A stretch of 64,000 nucleotides of DNA, from NCBI GenBank assembly GCA_023525975.1, contig CM042029.1, positions 81,636,849 to 81,700,848 on the forward strand, written 5' to 3'. The notes below the pieces were generated by a model. It saw nothing but the letters and a program-made list of their open reading frames with translations. It had not been told where the DNA came from and did not search any database. This document shows, one piece after another, positions 1 to 11,143 of the stretch. Numbering within the stretch: position 1 is the stretch's first letter; each line of letters begins with the position of its first letter. The DNA is from Smallanthus sonchifolius (taxonomy: Eukaryota > Streptophyta > Magnoliopsida > Asterales > Asteraceae). The position numbers were made by a program, and so were the translations under genes.

Positions 1-880
1 CCTCTGCTCCTACAGTCACCGAGGTAGGGAAACTATCGGAGTCAAGGGCAGTTTCGTCATAAACCACACCTTCACTCCAACTATCATAACTCTTGATGAA
101 ATAAAGCTTATATTGTGACACCACTAAAAGAATGCCATCCCTTCTAAGGGCCATCCCATCAGGGGCGGTTAATTTCCTGTTTAATTTAATATTTCTAGCG
201 GTTCCATCTTCATGATCAACTTTATACAAATTACCCGTGTTTGTTTGTGCAACGAGAAGGTACCCTTTGCTACAATAAACAATACCATTGAGCCCGCATG
301 AACTGTAGAGCTTGTTGGGTTCAGCGGATATTTTTGTAAATACTTTTGCTTTAGATAAAACAGAAGCTTTACCTTCAAGATCAACCTTCCAGATCAAGTC
401 ACTGGCCGAGTTGGTCACAAAGGCATTGCCTGAGAAATCAACAGTGACATCATTGGCCCCTGCTGCAGTGTTGGAGGATGCAGGCTCGTAGAGGGTGGTG
501 AGAAAGAGGCGGTGGTGGGGGGCGTGTGAGTCATATGCGGCAAGGGCGCAGTTGGAAGGGTCTGAACGGTTGTAGACCACTGCAAGCAAACGCTGGTGGA
601 CCACATCCACAGTGACACCAGCGAAGGATGAGTTGTCGGGGAGGGTTTGGTCATGGACTAGGGTGTTGACCACACCAGCATCGGATATCGCTAGGAGGGT
701 TGGGTGGTGGAGGGACCCGACTATGAAATGTTGGGCTGTCGGGTCCCATGTGAGTGACTCGGGGTAAAGGTTGGGTGATCGAAAATTGATTAAATGGGGC
801 GAGCTAGCGCAAATTGGACCTTGAAAGATGCTGAAAATGGTGGTCAAAATCAGTATTGACTTTGTTATGGTGAAAGACAT
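1..880 (-). CDS. SMP-30/gluconolactonase-like beta-propeller protein, 3' end outside window
   Basis: An open frame runs from the ATG at 880 to the left edge, giving about 293 codons with no intron and no stop. The N-terminus looks like a signal peptide: a hydrophobic stretch near residues 8-22 followed by a small-residue region, so secretion or vacuolar targeting is inferred. The body has the repeated hydrophobic/DG pattern of a beta-propeller. It includes NLYPESLTWDP near the N-terminus, GANDVTVD in the middle and APDGMALRRDG near the right part of the frame. These match plant proteins annotated as calcium-dependent phosphotriesterase / SMP-30 superfamily, whose substrates are mostly unknown. 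This ATG was chosen because the signal peptide starts directly after it. The ATG at 956 is out of frame. The family assignment is firm; the enzymatic role is not. Confidence 0.85.
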   Translation of the reverse strand, partial: MSFTITKSILILTTIFSIFQGPICASSPHLINFRSPNLYPESLTWDPTAQHFIVGSLHHPTLLAISDAGVVNTLVHDQTLPDNSSFAGVTVDVVHQRLLAVVYNRSDPSNCALAAYDSHAPHHRLFLTTLYEPASSNTAAGANDVTVDFSGNAFVTNSASDLIWKVDLEGKASVLSKAKVFTKISAEPNKLYSSCGLNGIVYCSKGYLLVAQTNTGNLYKVDHEDGTARNIKLNRKLTAPDGMALRRDGILLVVSQYKLYFIKSYDSWSEGVVYDETALDSDSFPTSVTVGAE

Positions 881-952
881 GATGCTTGAAAAAAATTAGA
901 TCTTTTTGATGAAAAGTTTTGTTCTCACAGCAGTTCAAATTGGGGATAACTC

Positions 953-1004
953 TCATCTGCAAAAACAAAGATGAAAGATCAGTTTCATCTGCAAAAACAA
1001 AGAT
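953..1004. repeat. Tandem duplication containing a splice-acceptor-like motif
   Basis: A 20-base block (TCATCTGC followed by A-rich sequence) occurs at 953-972 and again at 985-1004, with a period of 32. Read on the minus strand, each copy carries the same T-rich TTTGCAG acceptor. The leader intron could therefore end at either of two sites. Confidence 0.6.
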
Positions 1005-2187
1005 AGTTTGGAGACAGGGTGAGTTACTGTTATCTTGTAAAAGAAGTTAGCATTTATTCATAATCAACCAGAAGATAAATACTTAATCTTGTTTCTCAAG
1101 ACAAGGCCTTGGTTTTAAAAATCGAGAAAGCGACAAGGTCTAAAACCGAAGCGTAAATCACAAAAACGCATTGCTTTTCGTACGCGAGATGCAATTTATT
1201 ATATAAAATTTGAATATATTTTCTCATAGGTTTTGGATTTTTCATAACCGATATGTTCGGTTATAGTTTGGTTTAAGGCAATAACCGAACCGACCCGACC
1301 CGACCCATCCCATGTTCACACCTATCATTTACCAAAAAAGTAGACACAAATAAGCTCTATACATGCTAAATAGCATGTTATACAACATTCTGAAGCACAA
1401 ATCCAACCCCGTACGAAAAGCGCATGCTCAGACCTGCACCTTATGCCGATTTTTTGCCTGAAAAGCGCACCTCACTGGCGCATTTTGTATGCCCCTCGCC
1501 TTGCCTACAAAAAAAGCACCAACTCTTGTGTCTGAGGTCGCCTTGCGCCTAGGCACGCTTTTTAAAACCAAGCACAAGGCAAGGTCAATAGATAGAGGGT
1601 AGATGCTATATTCTAATCTTGGTTTTAGGAAACGAGCCATAGGTGCGCCTGACGACCAGGCAAACGCCATTGGGCCTTAACGAGAAGCTTTATACACGTA
1701 TGGTCAAAATTAGACTATGATATGTAGACGCTACTAAAAACGAATGAATAGTTTCCTGATAAAGTACAAGATAGAGACAACTTTAGTCGTAAATAAAGTT
1801 TATTTAGTTGTACATCGATCAACAAAGCCACCTGACCTAAATGCCTCGAAACGCCTGGCGCTTTCTAAAACGAAGATCCCAAATTTATATTTATCATAAC
1901 AATAAAATATATCACTGAAACCTCCATGAATCCACAGTTTCTGGTAATCAATCAAGTTGATTCGTCTCAAACATGATCCACAATCCTACTAGACCTAAAC
2001 GACTAAATTAATCTTAAATTTGATACTGAAACTGTGATTATCCATGCTAAATTTGCAATAACCGATTATTTTTTCTCGTAATCGTAGCTATGCCTCTTGT
2101 TGTCTTCCTCAATTGTTGAATCAACAAAACGAAAACAACAATTTATCTCTAATCAGTACAAAAGAAACACAAATTAGGGTTTCAAAC
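957..2187 (-). other. Putative 5'UTR intron of the SMP-30-like gene
   Basis: On the minus strand a good donor (CAG|GTTTGA) lies at 2187-2190. A T-rich acceptor (TTTTTGCAG) ends at 957, just upstream of the SMP-30-like ATG at 880. This fits a 1.2-kb leader intron. The interval has no coding signal. It contains low-complexity sequence and, at about 1225-1325, the CCGAACCG/ACCCGACC-rich end of a decayed hAT-like element that stops in a TTCACACCTA-type terminus. No transcript evidence is available here, so the splice is an inference. Confidence 0.4.
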
Positions 2188-2285
2188 CTGTGTCGATTGA
2201 GACGTGAAGAAGTCGTTGATGCAGAGATCTAGGTTTTGGCAAACTTGAAGAAACCACCGAATTAACAATCGATTAGATTACAGAA

Positions 2286-2296
2286 GGATATATAAT
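2286..2296 (-). promoter_or_regulatory. Candidate TATA box for the SMP-30-like gene
   Basis: On the minus strand the sequence reads ATTATATATCC. It lies about 100 bases upstream of the putative leader donor at 2187, a reasonable distance for a TATA box and a short first exon. This is position and sequence only, and weak because the region is AT-rich. Confidence 0.3.
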
Positions 2297-2497
2297 GCAA
2301 TTATGAATATATGAGTGATATAATTTGGATTTGTTGTTCTTCTTGTCTTCGCAACTTTGTTCGTGTTCATCTGTGATTAGACTTTTGACTTTGCCGTCTA
2401 AATTTCGGATATTTCTCAATTTTGCGCCACTAGTTTCGCTTATTTCATTCTTGCCCAACGGAAAACTTATTTTAATGGATTTTATTTTTTTAAATAA

Positions 2498-3038
2498 GAG
2501 TAAAGTGTCATTTTCGTCCATGTGGTTTGGTCATTTTAGTCATTTTCACCCAAAAAGTTTTTTTTTTTAGCTTTTTCGTCCTTGACCTTTCAAAATCTAT
2601 CCATTTTCATCCAGTTGACTAACCCCGTTAAATTATTACCGTTAAACCAGGGGCATTTTCGTCTTTTCAAAACTCTTTTTTTATTCTCATTTATTATTTA
2701 CTTCTTCCCCTCCCCATTGCAGTCTGTGGATAAGAATTTCGGCTACAATAAGAATTCTGTAACGACATATATTCACCCAAACACTCCAAAAACAACACAT
2801 ATTTAGGGTTTTGAAAAGGGATGGGGAGGGGAAGAAAGAAATAATAAAAGAGAATAAAAAAGAAATTTTGAAAAGACGAAAATGTCCCCGGTTTAACGGT
2901 AATAATTTAACGGGGTTAGTCAATTGGATGAAAATGGATAGATTTTGAAAGGTCAGGGATGAAAAAGGCTAAAAAAAACCTTTTGGATGAAAATGGCTAA
3001 AATGACCAAACCACAGGAACGAAAATGACACTTTACTC
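2498..3038. mobile_element. Non-autonomous Mutator-like (MULE) long-TIR element
   Basis: The element is 541 bp, with inverted arms of about 215 bp each (2498-2717 and 2823-3038) around a loop of about 105 bp. It starts GAGTAAAGTGTCATTTTCGT and ends with the inverse. A perfect 9-bp target duplication, TTTAAATAA, sits at 2489-2497 and 3039-3047, which is diagnostic of Mutator-type transposition. No transposase is present. The short reading frames within it are products of the arms and not genes. Confidence 0.9.
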
Positions 3039-3074
3039 TTTAAATAATTATTTAAGAGTCTAGCTTTAAAAATA

Positions 3075-3454
3075 GAGTAAACCGTCATTTTTAACGACAT
3101 GTTCTAGTCACTTTTACTGCTTCTTTTTAACTTCTACTACGTATCCCAATGCTCTTCAAGACTTGTCATTTTCATTAAATTGGTTAACCTTATTCATTTT
3201 TAACATTAAATGAGGGGAATAACTAAGAGTTTAAAAATGAATAAAATAAATAAATATATAAAAAGACAAAAATACCTCTCATTTTATGTTAAAAAATAGA
3301 CAGGGTTAACCAATTGGATGAAAATGACAAGTTTTCGAAAACACGATAATACATAGACAAAAATAAATAAACCTTTTGAATATAAGTGGCAAAAAATGAT
3401 CAAATCATAGGGATAAAAATGATAGTTTACTTTAAAAAATATGATAGTTTACTC
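3075..3454. mobile_element. Second, more diverged MULE of the same family
   Basis: It begins GAGTAAAC and ends GTTTACTC. A perfect 9-bp duplication, TTAAAAATA, lies at 3066-3074 and 3455-3463. The internal arms pair imperfectly; for example the block near 3162-3196 is inverted near 3298-3330. It shares arm motifs (GGTTAACC-type and TGGATGAAAATG blocks) with the element ending 37 bases upstream. It is non-autonomous. Confidence 0.85.
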
Positions 3455-3534
3455 TTAAAAATATATATTTTTGAATATGAGAAATAAAAAAAAAAGTTTA
3501 TTCTTATATGATTTTAGTAAATAATTTGAATATA

Positions 3535-3774
3535 CAATAACTTTTTTTTAACAGCAAAGACCTGGACACCCGGGATCATCCTGGCAAAACGGACCACTCT
3601 TCTGTCCGAAAAACAGAAGCGTGATGACCTGGTCCCACACCACTCAGAAGGAAACCCACAAATGAGAAAACTATCTAGCTCAACCTGGAACATTTAGTCC
3701 CAAATAAAACTCGAACTTATAACCTTTCATTTAAAAAGTCATAAAGCTACCACTCAATCAGAAGACTTGATCGG
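3535..3774 (-). mobile_element. tRNA-derived SINE
   Basis: Read on the minus strand from 3774, the sequence has a Pol III A-box-like motif (TGATTGAGTGGTAGC), then a B-box-like motif (AAGTTCGAGTTT). A body follows, ending in a short A-run (about 3541-3550). The 8-bp direct repeat TGAATATA flanks it at 3527-3534 and 3775-3782. Internal promoter, A-tail and target duplication together indicate a SINE. No protein is expected. Confidence 0.75.
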
Positions 3775-3782
3775 TGAATATA

Positions 3783-4179
3783 TAATTAATTAGTTTGCTA
3801 TGTAAACCGTTATATGCAATAATTGGTGCTCATATTGTTATTTATTGGATCCATGTAACATTAAGAGGGTGTTTGGGATACCAACTTGTAAGTCATTTTT
3901 TTTATAGAATACCCCACTTGTTGGATTTACTAATAAACATAATCATCTAGCACTGACATTTAATTAAAAGCATTTAATCATAGCGGAAGTGTATGATAAG
4001 TCAAATACATAACAACGGAAGTCTAAACACATAATTAAATAAAATGGGATGTCAGTCTTGTGTAAGTAGTTATCACGCCTTTGCATGTCCCTTCTTCTTG
4101 TTACTAGAAGTGCATACTAAAAGTTAGCTAATGTTTGTGAGTTTTAGTTTAAAACAAGCGGTCATTAACATGAAATATA

Positions 4180-4230
<51 letters not shown>

Positions 4231-4360
4231 ATACTTCTTTAATTTATTGCTTTTTTATATAATTCATAATGAGTACGTATAAAAATACATACATGTTTAT
4301 TTCTGGGTGAGTATATATTGGTCATACACATATGGGTGATCAACCCGTCATAATGATTAC
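3783..4360. other. Intergenic, AT-rich, with a TA microsatellite
   Basis: No gene is seen. A TA/TG microsatellite spans about 4168-4231. A GGGTGTTTGGGATACC block near 3868 resembles the terminus of a small hAT-type MITE, but no partner end was identified. Confidence 0.5.
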
Positions 4361-5095
4361 GTAAGGTTAACTACCCGACTCACGAACTGGAGTTGGCGGC
4401 GATAGTTTTCACATTAAAGATCTGGAGACACTATCTGTACGGAGTTAAGTGGACCATCTACTTCGATCACAAAAGCTTGAAGTACTTCTTCGAACAAAAG
4501 GAATTAAACATGAGACAAAGAAGGTGGTTGGAACTACTAAAGGATTACGACTGCGAAATAATTTACCATCCAGGTAAGGCAAACGTAGTGGTGGACGCCT
4601 TAAGTAGAAAGTAAGAGTCGACACCTATCCAGATCAAATCCTGTCGGTTGATTATAACACCAGACTTGATGAATGAAATAACAAAGACACTAGATGAAAC
4701 ATTGTGAGAAAGGAATGTGAAACGGGAAAGAATAGTAGGGCAACAATGAAATCTAGAGACTAAAGAGTACGAACTCGGTGTGGCCGAATGTGGATACCCA
4801 AGATTGGTGAACTTAGAGCCAAAATCCTTGATTAAGCCCATAAGTCTCGTTACTCTATCCACCCCGAACGAAAAAATGTACCAAGACTTAAAGAAAGAAT
4901 ACCGGTGGCCGGGAATGAAGAACGATGTGACGGAATATGTGAGCAAGTGCTTGACTTGTTCACTTGTTAGGCCGAGCACCAGAAACCATGTAGTAAAATG
5001 CAACCCTTGCTGATACCGGAGCGGAAATGGGAAGAGATCACGATAGACTTCATTACCAAGCTATCGCGAACAGCTAAAGACAATGATGCCATTTG
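4361..5095 (+). pseudogene. Ty3/gypsy pol remnant (RNase H and integrase N-terminus)
   Basis: The first part, ending at the stop at 4612-4614, encodes the tail of a gypsy RNase H. It has a YPTHELELAA motif, a WRHYLYG block, TDHKSL-like FDHKSLKYFF, and the YHPGKANVVVDALSRK linker that precedes integrase. After frameshifts and stops, the integrase zinc-finger region follows, with YRWPGMKNDV and CLTCSLVRPSTRNH at about 4900-4990. The start of the integrase core follows (about 5035-5090). No LTRs, reverse transcriptase or gag were found nearby. It is a decayed internal fragment, most similar in style to chromovirus pol. Confidence 0.9.
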
Positions 5096-6555
5096 AGCCT
5101 CCACTTTTCGGTTTCTCTTTCTAACCTGGTTCCTCTTTCTCTCTCTAGAACTTGCACAACAATCAAAGTAAATTGGGGGGGGGGGGGGTTCTAATGCAGA
5201 TGATTAAGAGAGTTTCCTCCCCTTTCTTCTCGGCCCATGCTTATTTTTCCTTTTTATGTCAATATTAGCCCTGGTCTTTATTATGTTCATTTAATTAGGG
5301 ATGTTACATATCCGAGATTGAAGAGATCTAATTCCATCCGTCGTTTTAAGGGTGACGAGAGTCGGATGCAAGAATTTTTTATACGTGTGAAGGAATTAGT
5401 TGTTCGGGTGTCTACTGAAAGGGAATTTTTGTTGGGTCGAATCATTTTTTTTGCCGGAAGTTGGGTCATCAAAATTTTTGGTGTTTGCATGTCAATAATC
5501 TAATATTCTAATAATTAATCTTGCATATAATCAAATAATAAAGTAAACACAGAGTAAAGTTAAAAAAAATACTTAATTTATTTGAAAAAAATTAAATAAA
5601 ATACCTAAATTGTGGTTGTTTGGTCTTTTGATACCGGATTCAATCTTGTTTTCGTTTCACTAAATCAGTTTCGATGGAGAGGGGGATGGTTTAACAATGT
5701 CGGTTAATTGTTTATAAGAGAATATATGTACTTAAGGTAAAATGTTATTTGGTTAAATGGGTAGTGACATAGTGCACTTAATTGATTATAAGGATTAACA
5801 TGTAAGTACACTTAACGGACATATAATAGGTTTATATTTGTTAATTAGTTTATATTTGTAAAAGTTTAAAATTTCAAATTAATTTTTTGGGTGTTGTTTT
5901 GGTAAAATAAAATAAAATTATGAGAGTCGGTATCGAAATTTCTTAAGGGTCACTAGGGACTAGATCGTATGTATAACAAATAATTTTATTTCATGGGGTC
6001 AGACGACCCAATTCTGACTATGTGGATATGCCATTGAGGTGAGTGTGGTTTAGGTTTCGAAATGGAACAACTGATTCGGCAATTTTGCCGCATGGGAACA
6101 CCACCCCATGGATTCAAGAACGTGAAGAAATAGAGATGGGTTTGTCGATGGAACCGTTGGAGAAGTGAGGGAGGGATGTATAAGTTTTTCAACTATAACA
6201 AAAAAAAGATGAGAGATTCAATGGTTTACGGATGAAATGAGAAAGTGACGTGAAAGAGAGAGAGTGTGTGTGTCAGGGCTGTGTGAGATGACACTCACCA
6301 CCTATGAAATGTCGATCTAGGAGTTGAAATACTTTCTTTCTTTATATACTAGTCAGTTACATGTTACAAGGTCTACATTAGTTCCAAAAAACGACGAAAT
6401 GGAAAAAATCAATATCAAACGTATCAAAAAAAAATATATAAAGAAACGTTATTCATATGACAAAGACCAATCACTTAACTTAAAAAAAAAACAAAATTCA
6501 CTCCTTACAACCTCCCTAATTAAAAAGGTCGATGGTCTTCTTTGTATGTATATGT
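5096..6555. other. Intergenic, no convincing gene
   Basis: The interval contains a 14-base G run at 5175-5188 and an 88-codon plus frame at 5237-5503 with no recognisable family. The rest is AT-rich sequence. I searched it for the missing first exon of the downstream DnaJ gene and saw none. Confidence 0.5.
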
Positions 6556-8778
6556 AAGCTTGCTATGGTAATCTTCTGGTTCTTGATATCTAGGGTTTTT
6601 AATTTGATAGATGAAATGATTCTGATGGTGGTTTTGGTGTAGCAATGGCATCCTGATAGGTGGACGAAGAACCCGGCGGTTCTAGGGAAAGCTAAATGCA
6701 AATTTCAACAAATTCAAGAAGCTTATTCAGGTGATTATTGGTTTTGTTATGGTGTGCATACCAACTGTTTGATAAAATGTTAGTTAAATTGTTTCTAATT
6801 TTGGAGAATTGAACAGTGTTATCAGATCAGAGAAAGAGGTCAATGTATGATGTTGGATTGTTTGATCCTCAAGATGAAGAAGATGAGGTAATTGTAATTT
6901 CCTCTATTCTTGATTCTCGTCTGATCATCTAGGCTTGAGCTCGGCTCATTTAGCATAAAAAGTTTAAGCTTGGCTCGTTTAAAGCTTTAGTTTTAAACTC
7001 GATCGTGAAACATTTTTAAAGTTCAAACCCAGCTCGGATTGATTCTTTTATTTATATATAGCACACTGTATATAAGGTAAGGATCAGATGTGAACTTATA
7101 AATCAAAAACTAAATTCTGACCATACATTTATTTTCATCTTATTCTAATTTATTTCACAAAAGTCAAACATATACATATCTATATCTATATCTACAGTAT
7201 ATAATAAAGGAAAACCATGGGGGACACGTGTCACTCTTTGGTTATTCCTCATCTTTATTTTTCCGTCTCTCTCCTATTTAATATTAATTTTGCTGTTTCT
7301 CTCTTTTATTAAATAATAATATCAAATTATTTTATTTATATTAATAAATAAACTTTTATATCATTTTTTTCCCGTCTCTCTCTCATATTGAATAATGATA
7401 TTAAAAGAATTTATTTTTAGATTTTTAATATAAATCTAATTAAGGATACTTATTATTTAATTATAAATAGTTCAACCGATGTAATATACCGGTTTATTCA
7501 ATACACGGGTTTTTAAAAATATAAATTTTTTATTACTAAATATAAATTTTTTATTACCAAGTATATAACATTTTATTTATTCAACCCGTGTAATACACGG
7601 GATTTAACCTAGTAATTAACTATAATAAATATGTGGCCAAAATTTAATTTTTGATTTACACATTTAAAGTTGGTTCACATTTAATCCTTTTCCTATTTAA
7701 TTATTTTATCATAAATTTAATTCTGATAATAATAATTATTATTATATAATTATATATAACATAATATATATTATTTAATTGTTTTATAATAAGTTTATAT
7801 ATAATAATAATAATTATATAAACACACATTTATTTTCATCTTTTTTTAATTCATTTCACATGAGTCAAACATACAATTAACTATAATAAATATGTGGTCA
7901 AAATTTGATTTTTGATTTACACATTTAACCCTTTTCCTATTTAATTATTGTATCTTAAATTTAATTTTAATAACTAATAATAACAATAATAATTATTATA
8001 TAATTATATATAACATAATATATATTATTTAATTGTTTATCATAATTTTATATATAATAATAAATATATAAGCATACATTTAATACATTATATAAATAGA
8101 AGGCTAATACAGGCTTGTGAGCAGGCTTGAGCATGGGAAGCTCGGACTCGAGATTTATTAAATGACTCTCAATGAAAGCTTGAGCTTGAGCTTGTTTAAT
8201 CTCAGCTTGAATCAAGTTTATAGCGAGTCGATCTCAAGTCGCTCACGGGCAGCTCGGCACCTATAGTCGCAATGCATTCTGCTCATTAGTACATAGCTTT
8301 CATCTGCTAATTTCTTAATGAATTTTGCTGTTAATTAGTGTTTTTGTTAATGTTATATGTGCTGATTACTGTTAATTTACCATGTTTGTGATTAGGGTTT
8401 TGCTGATTTTATGCAAGAGATGTCATCCTTGATGAAGAATGCCAAGAAAGAGGTAATAAAGAACTTCCATTAATTTCAAGATGTCCTAATTTGACTTCAA
8501 TCTTGGATTTTGAAAACTATTTAAATCAATTCACATGCTAAAAATGTCTAAGAACTTGTGTTTAACAGGAGAAGAAGTACAGTTTAGGTGAAATACAGAG
8601 CATGTTTTGTGAAATGGCACAAAGTTTTAACCAATCAGCCTCATCTTGTTTTGATGATGATGGTATTTGGTCACAAGAAATGTTCAATTGGAATGATGAT
8701 TCAAGAAGTTCGAAAAGAGCTCGAGCCGACAGAAACCCATTGTCGAGCATTGGAATGCAAGAGGCCAAGTGTGTGTAG
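6556..8778 (+). CDS. Small DnaJ (J-domain) protein gene, first exon missing or truncated
   Basis: Four exons join in frame: 6643-6730, 6817-6887, 8396-8452 and 8569-8778 (stop TAG). They encode 141 residues, with GT-AG borders throughout. The first encodes the HPD loop (QWHPDRW) and helix III. The second gives EAYSVLSD..KRSMYDVG, the end of a J-domain. The rest is an acidic/Met-rich tail with GFADFMQEM and a basic SSKRARAD patch near the C-terminus. The HPD motif stimulates Hsp70 ATPase in this family. A partial upstream exon end (AAG CTT GCT ATG at 6556-6567, then GTAATC) matches the usual KLAM before the HPD exon. However, helices I-II are not found in frame upstream. The gene is therefore either 5'-truncated or has a displaced exon 1. 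The 1.5-kb second intron is full of transposon sequence. Confidence 0.75.
6925..8265. mobile_element. hAT-like remnant in the DnaJ intron, with internal tandem duplication
   Basis: Both ends are dense in GCTTGAGCTCGG-type words (6930-7040 and 8100-8262). This is the hallmark of subterminal repeats in plant hAT-like elements. Between them, an AT-rich block is tandemly duplicated with a period of about 262 (from about 7614 and again from about 7876). No 8-bp target duplication could be matched, so the exact ends are uncertain. The insertion lies wholly within an intron and would be spliced out. Confidence 0.45.
7191..7612 (+). mobile_element. Non-autonomous Helitron
   Basis: It starts TCTACAGTATATAATAAAGG directly after an A. 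It ends in the hairpin CCCGTGTAATACACGGG, then ATTTAACCTAG, followed by T. That is the canonical Helitron layout: 5' TC, a 3' hairpin about 11 bases before CTRR, and insertion between A and T without duplication. It carries a CACGTGTC motif near the left end, shared with the Helitron at 20667-21101. The start could also be one of two upstream TC copies (7179 or 7185). Confidence 0.75.
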
Positions 8779-9662
8779 ATAGATAACCTGGAGTCGCGTG
8801 TAAACTCAAGCCGTTGGTTTTATCGTGGTTGGTTAGGGCAAGCCAACCAAGATTGAACCGGGTCCGATGGAGATGATGAGAGAATGTTATGTTTGTTTGC
8901 CTTTGAGCTTGATCAAAATCAAGGTTGATGTTATGAGAGGGCACAAATGATGTAACTGGCATTGAATGCAAGTGGTTTTGAATGTGTTCTCTTGGTTTTT
9001 TGGAAAATTATAGTTTTTCCATGTAGAAATCTTGGCAAATTCTACTCTTTACGCCTCAAAACATAACACTATCAAACACTGTAATGTATACCTTGTTCTC
9101 GCGCTTAGCATCGAACATCAACAAAAGACGAGAACAAAATTATCTGCCAAATTTAGCAAAACAGTCTATTAAATGTACCTGATAAAATCGCACTCTGTAG
9201 GGTCTAGGATGGATAAGATGGAGCAAACCTTTTCCCTTTCCCGAAACAATCTATTTACTGAAGTACCATCTGAATTACGATGCGTATTTGTATGTTGTTC
9301 CATACATTTTCTTAAAAAGTTTAAATTTCATGTTGAATGAAAATTGAAAAGTTAGTTCAGTCTTAATCTGGATGATGCCGAGAAGTGGTTATTTTGCTTT
9401 GTTGTGTTTGTTAATTTAGGACTGAAACGGTAGGAATCAAAGTGTTTTTTATAAAACGCTGCTAAAAACGGTTTGACTCAAGATTAGATTTAAAAATTCG
9501 GTTTCACTATAACATCTAACCTCTTCCTTCACAAGAAGATGGTATAGAATAATATGGAAACAACGAAAGAACTCTTGTGAGAGAGATTTCAAGGGCATTG
9601 GTGTAGAGTTAGAGAAAAGGAGATGAATGAATACCAACTCCTCTTTCTAACGTTGTTCTAAA
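8779..9662. other. 3' flank of the DnaJ gene, no further gene
   Basis: This is transcribed-looking 3' UTR sequence followed by AT-rich intergenic DNA. The minus frames seen here (for example 8684-8971 and 9449-9637) have no recognisable domains and are treated as chance. Confidence 0.45.
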
Positions 9663-9990
9663 CTAGAATCATGTCCGCACGCGTTGCGGAACTGTTAAAA
9701 AAATTATCGTTTACGAAATAAATAAACGTATTCGGAAGATTATATAAAAAAACAAAACTTTTACCCAAATTCATGCGTTGCAACGAAATAGCTAGTTTAT
9801 TCCAAAATATTTATATACAAAAACGAAACCATAACGAAGCCGTTAAAAAGGTAAATAGGTAATATTTTTTGAAAAAAAGAACAAAACTGTTAAAAGAAAA
9901 TTATAAAAAAAGTTTTTTCACTTCTTCATTTTAATTAGAAAATTATCGTTTACGAAATAAATAAACGTATTGGGAAGATTATATAAAAAA
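9663..9990. repeat. Helitron-end fragments and a 50-bp direct repeat
   Basis: At 9663 the minus strand shows a Helitron-type 3' end: hairpin CCGCAACGCGTGCGG, spacer, CTAG, then T. At 9795 the plus strand shows another: CGTTGCAACG palindrome, spacer, CTAG, then T. An approximately 50-bp block occurs twice, at 9699-9751 and 9939-9990, with one or two changes. No matching 5' TC ends could be assigned with confidence. Confidence 0.4.
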
Positions 9991-10086
9991 GTAAAGTTCA
10001 GACCTAAGTATAAAATCTCGTATAGGACAAAATAAATGAAATAAACAACATCCATAGAGTAGTTATACTTTATGCATAACTATATC

Positions 10087-10751
10087 TAGAGGTGAACAAA
10101 ACGGTTTTTTTACCCGAACCGGTTCGAACCCGACCCGAACCGGTTTGGTCAACGAAAAGTCAAAACCGGTTTGGCCCTAAACCGGTTCGGGTTAACCCGA
10201 TTTGGAGGCAAGGAAATTCCTAATTTATTAAACCGGTTAGGGTTGAGTTGAAACCGGTTTGTCTGTTAAACCGGTTTTAAATAAAAAAAATCGAATAAAT
10301 TCAAATAAATTTGATATTTTTAATAAAAAAAATAACAAATATAAAACATAAAGTGCAAAAATATATATTTGTTATTTGCACGTTAAAAAGATAAAATTAT
10401 AAAACATTACAAATAACAATATATATTTTTATTTTTTGGTTATTTTCTTTGAGAGAGTTTAGAGAGCGTTTTTTAGCATTTAAAGAGCGGTTTTAGAGAT
10501 TATAGGTGAAAAAAAGGCCAAAAAAAGGGTCAAAAACGCTTCTAACGGCTATAAAGCCGTTGAATAACGGCTAGTTTTGGTTTCAGCGAAAAAAACGGTT
10601 TTAAAAGGTTTTCCGAACCGGTTCACACAAACCGGTCGACTTCAGAATGCTTTAAACCGGTTCATAACCGGCGATTTTAGGTTAACCCAAACCAGTTTGC
10701 CCATAACCGGTTTGGACCGGGTAAAAAAAACCGGTTTTTTGTACACCTCTA
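10087..10751. mobile_element. Non-autonomous hAT element (AACCGG-rich)
   Basis: The element is 665 bp. It starts TAGAGGTGAACAAAA and ends TTGTACACCTCTA. A perfect 8-bp target duplication, ACTATATC, lies at 10079-10086 and 10752-10759. Subterminal regions are packed with AACCGGTT words, the likely transposase-binding repeats. No transposase frame is present. It is the same family as the two hATs at 22443-36493 and 36496-37127. Confidence 0.9.
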
Positions 10752-11143
10752 ACTATATCCAACAATTATGCAATTAGAAATGTAGGCCCATTAGTAATTA
10801 GCCATTTAAAATGCAGCCCAATAATCAAATTAAGCCTAACAACATCATATTGATCAAGTAGGCTAGTAGCTATTACTTTAAAAGTTAAGAAAACATTTTA
10901 TCAAGAGGTGAATTGAGTTAATTAAGTTGGTGTATTTTAACAATTGCCATGTTTTTTTACTTACCGTATGACAAAAGCATAATGGTGCGATTGAAATGCC
11001 AATTGTATGTTGGTGACACGTTCTGCTCGTGATGCACAACTCTATAACTACTAACAGAACCATATAATACATCATGCAATTAACACTATAACTACTATTA
11101 ACAATCAATTCAAATATGAGTGACAATCACCAACATGGTTTAT

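Noticed and set aside
2325..2923. Several 74-82 codon frames with FLFSFIIYFFPSP-type peptides on both strands
   Set aside because: They come from the two arms of a MULE read in opposite directions, so the same peptide appears twice.
5237..5503. 88-codon plus frame next to the gypsy remnant
   Set aside because: No recognisable retroelement or host domain and AT-biased composition; left as intergenic.
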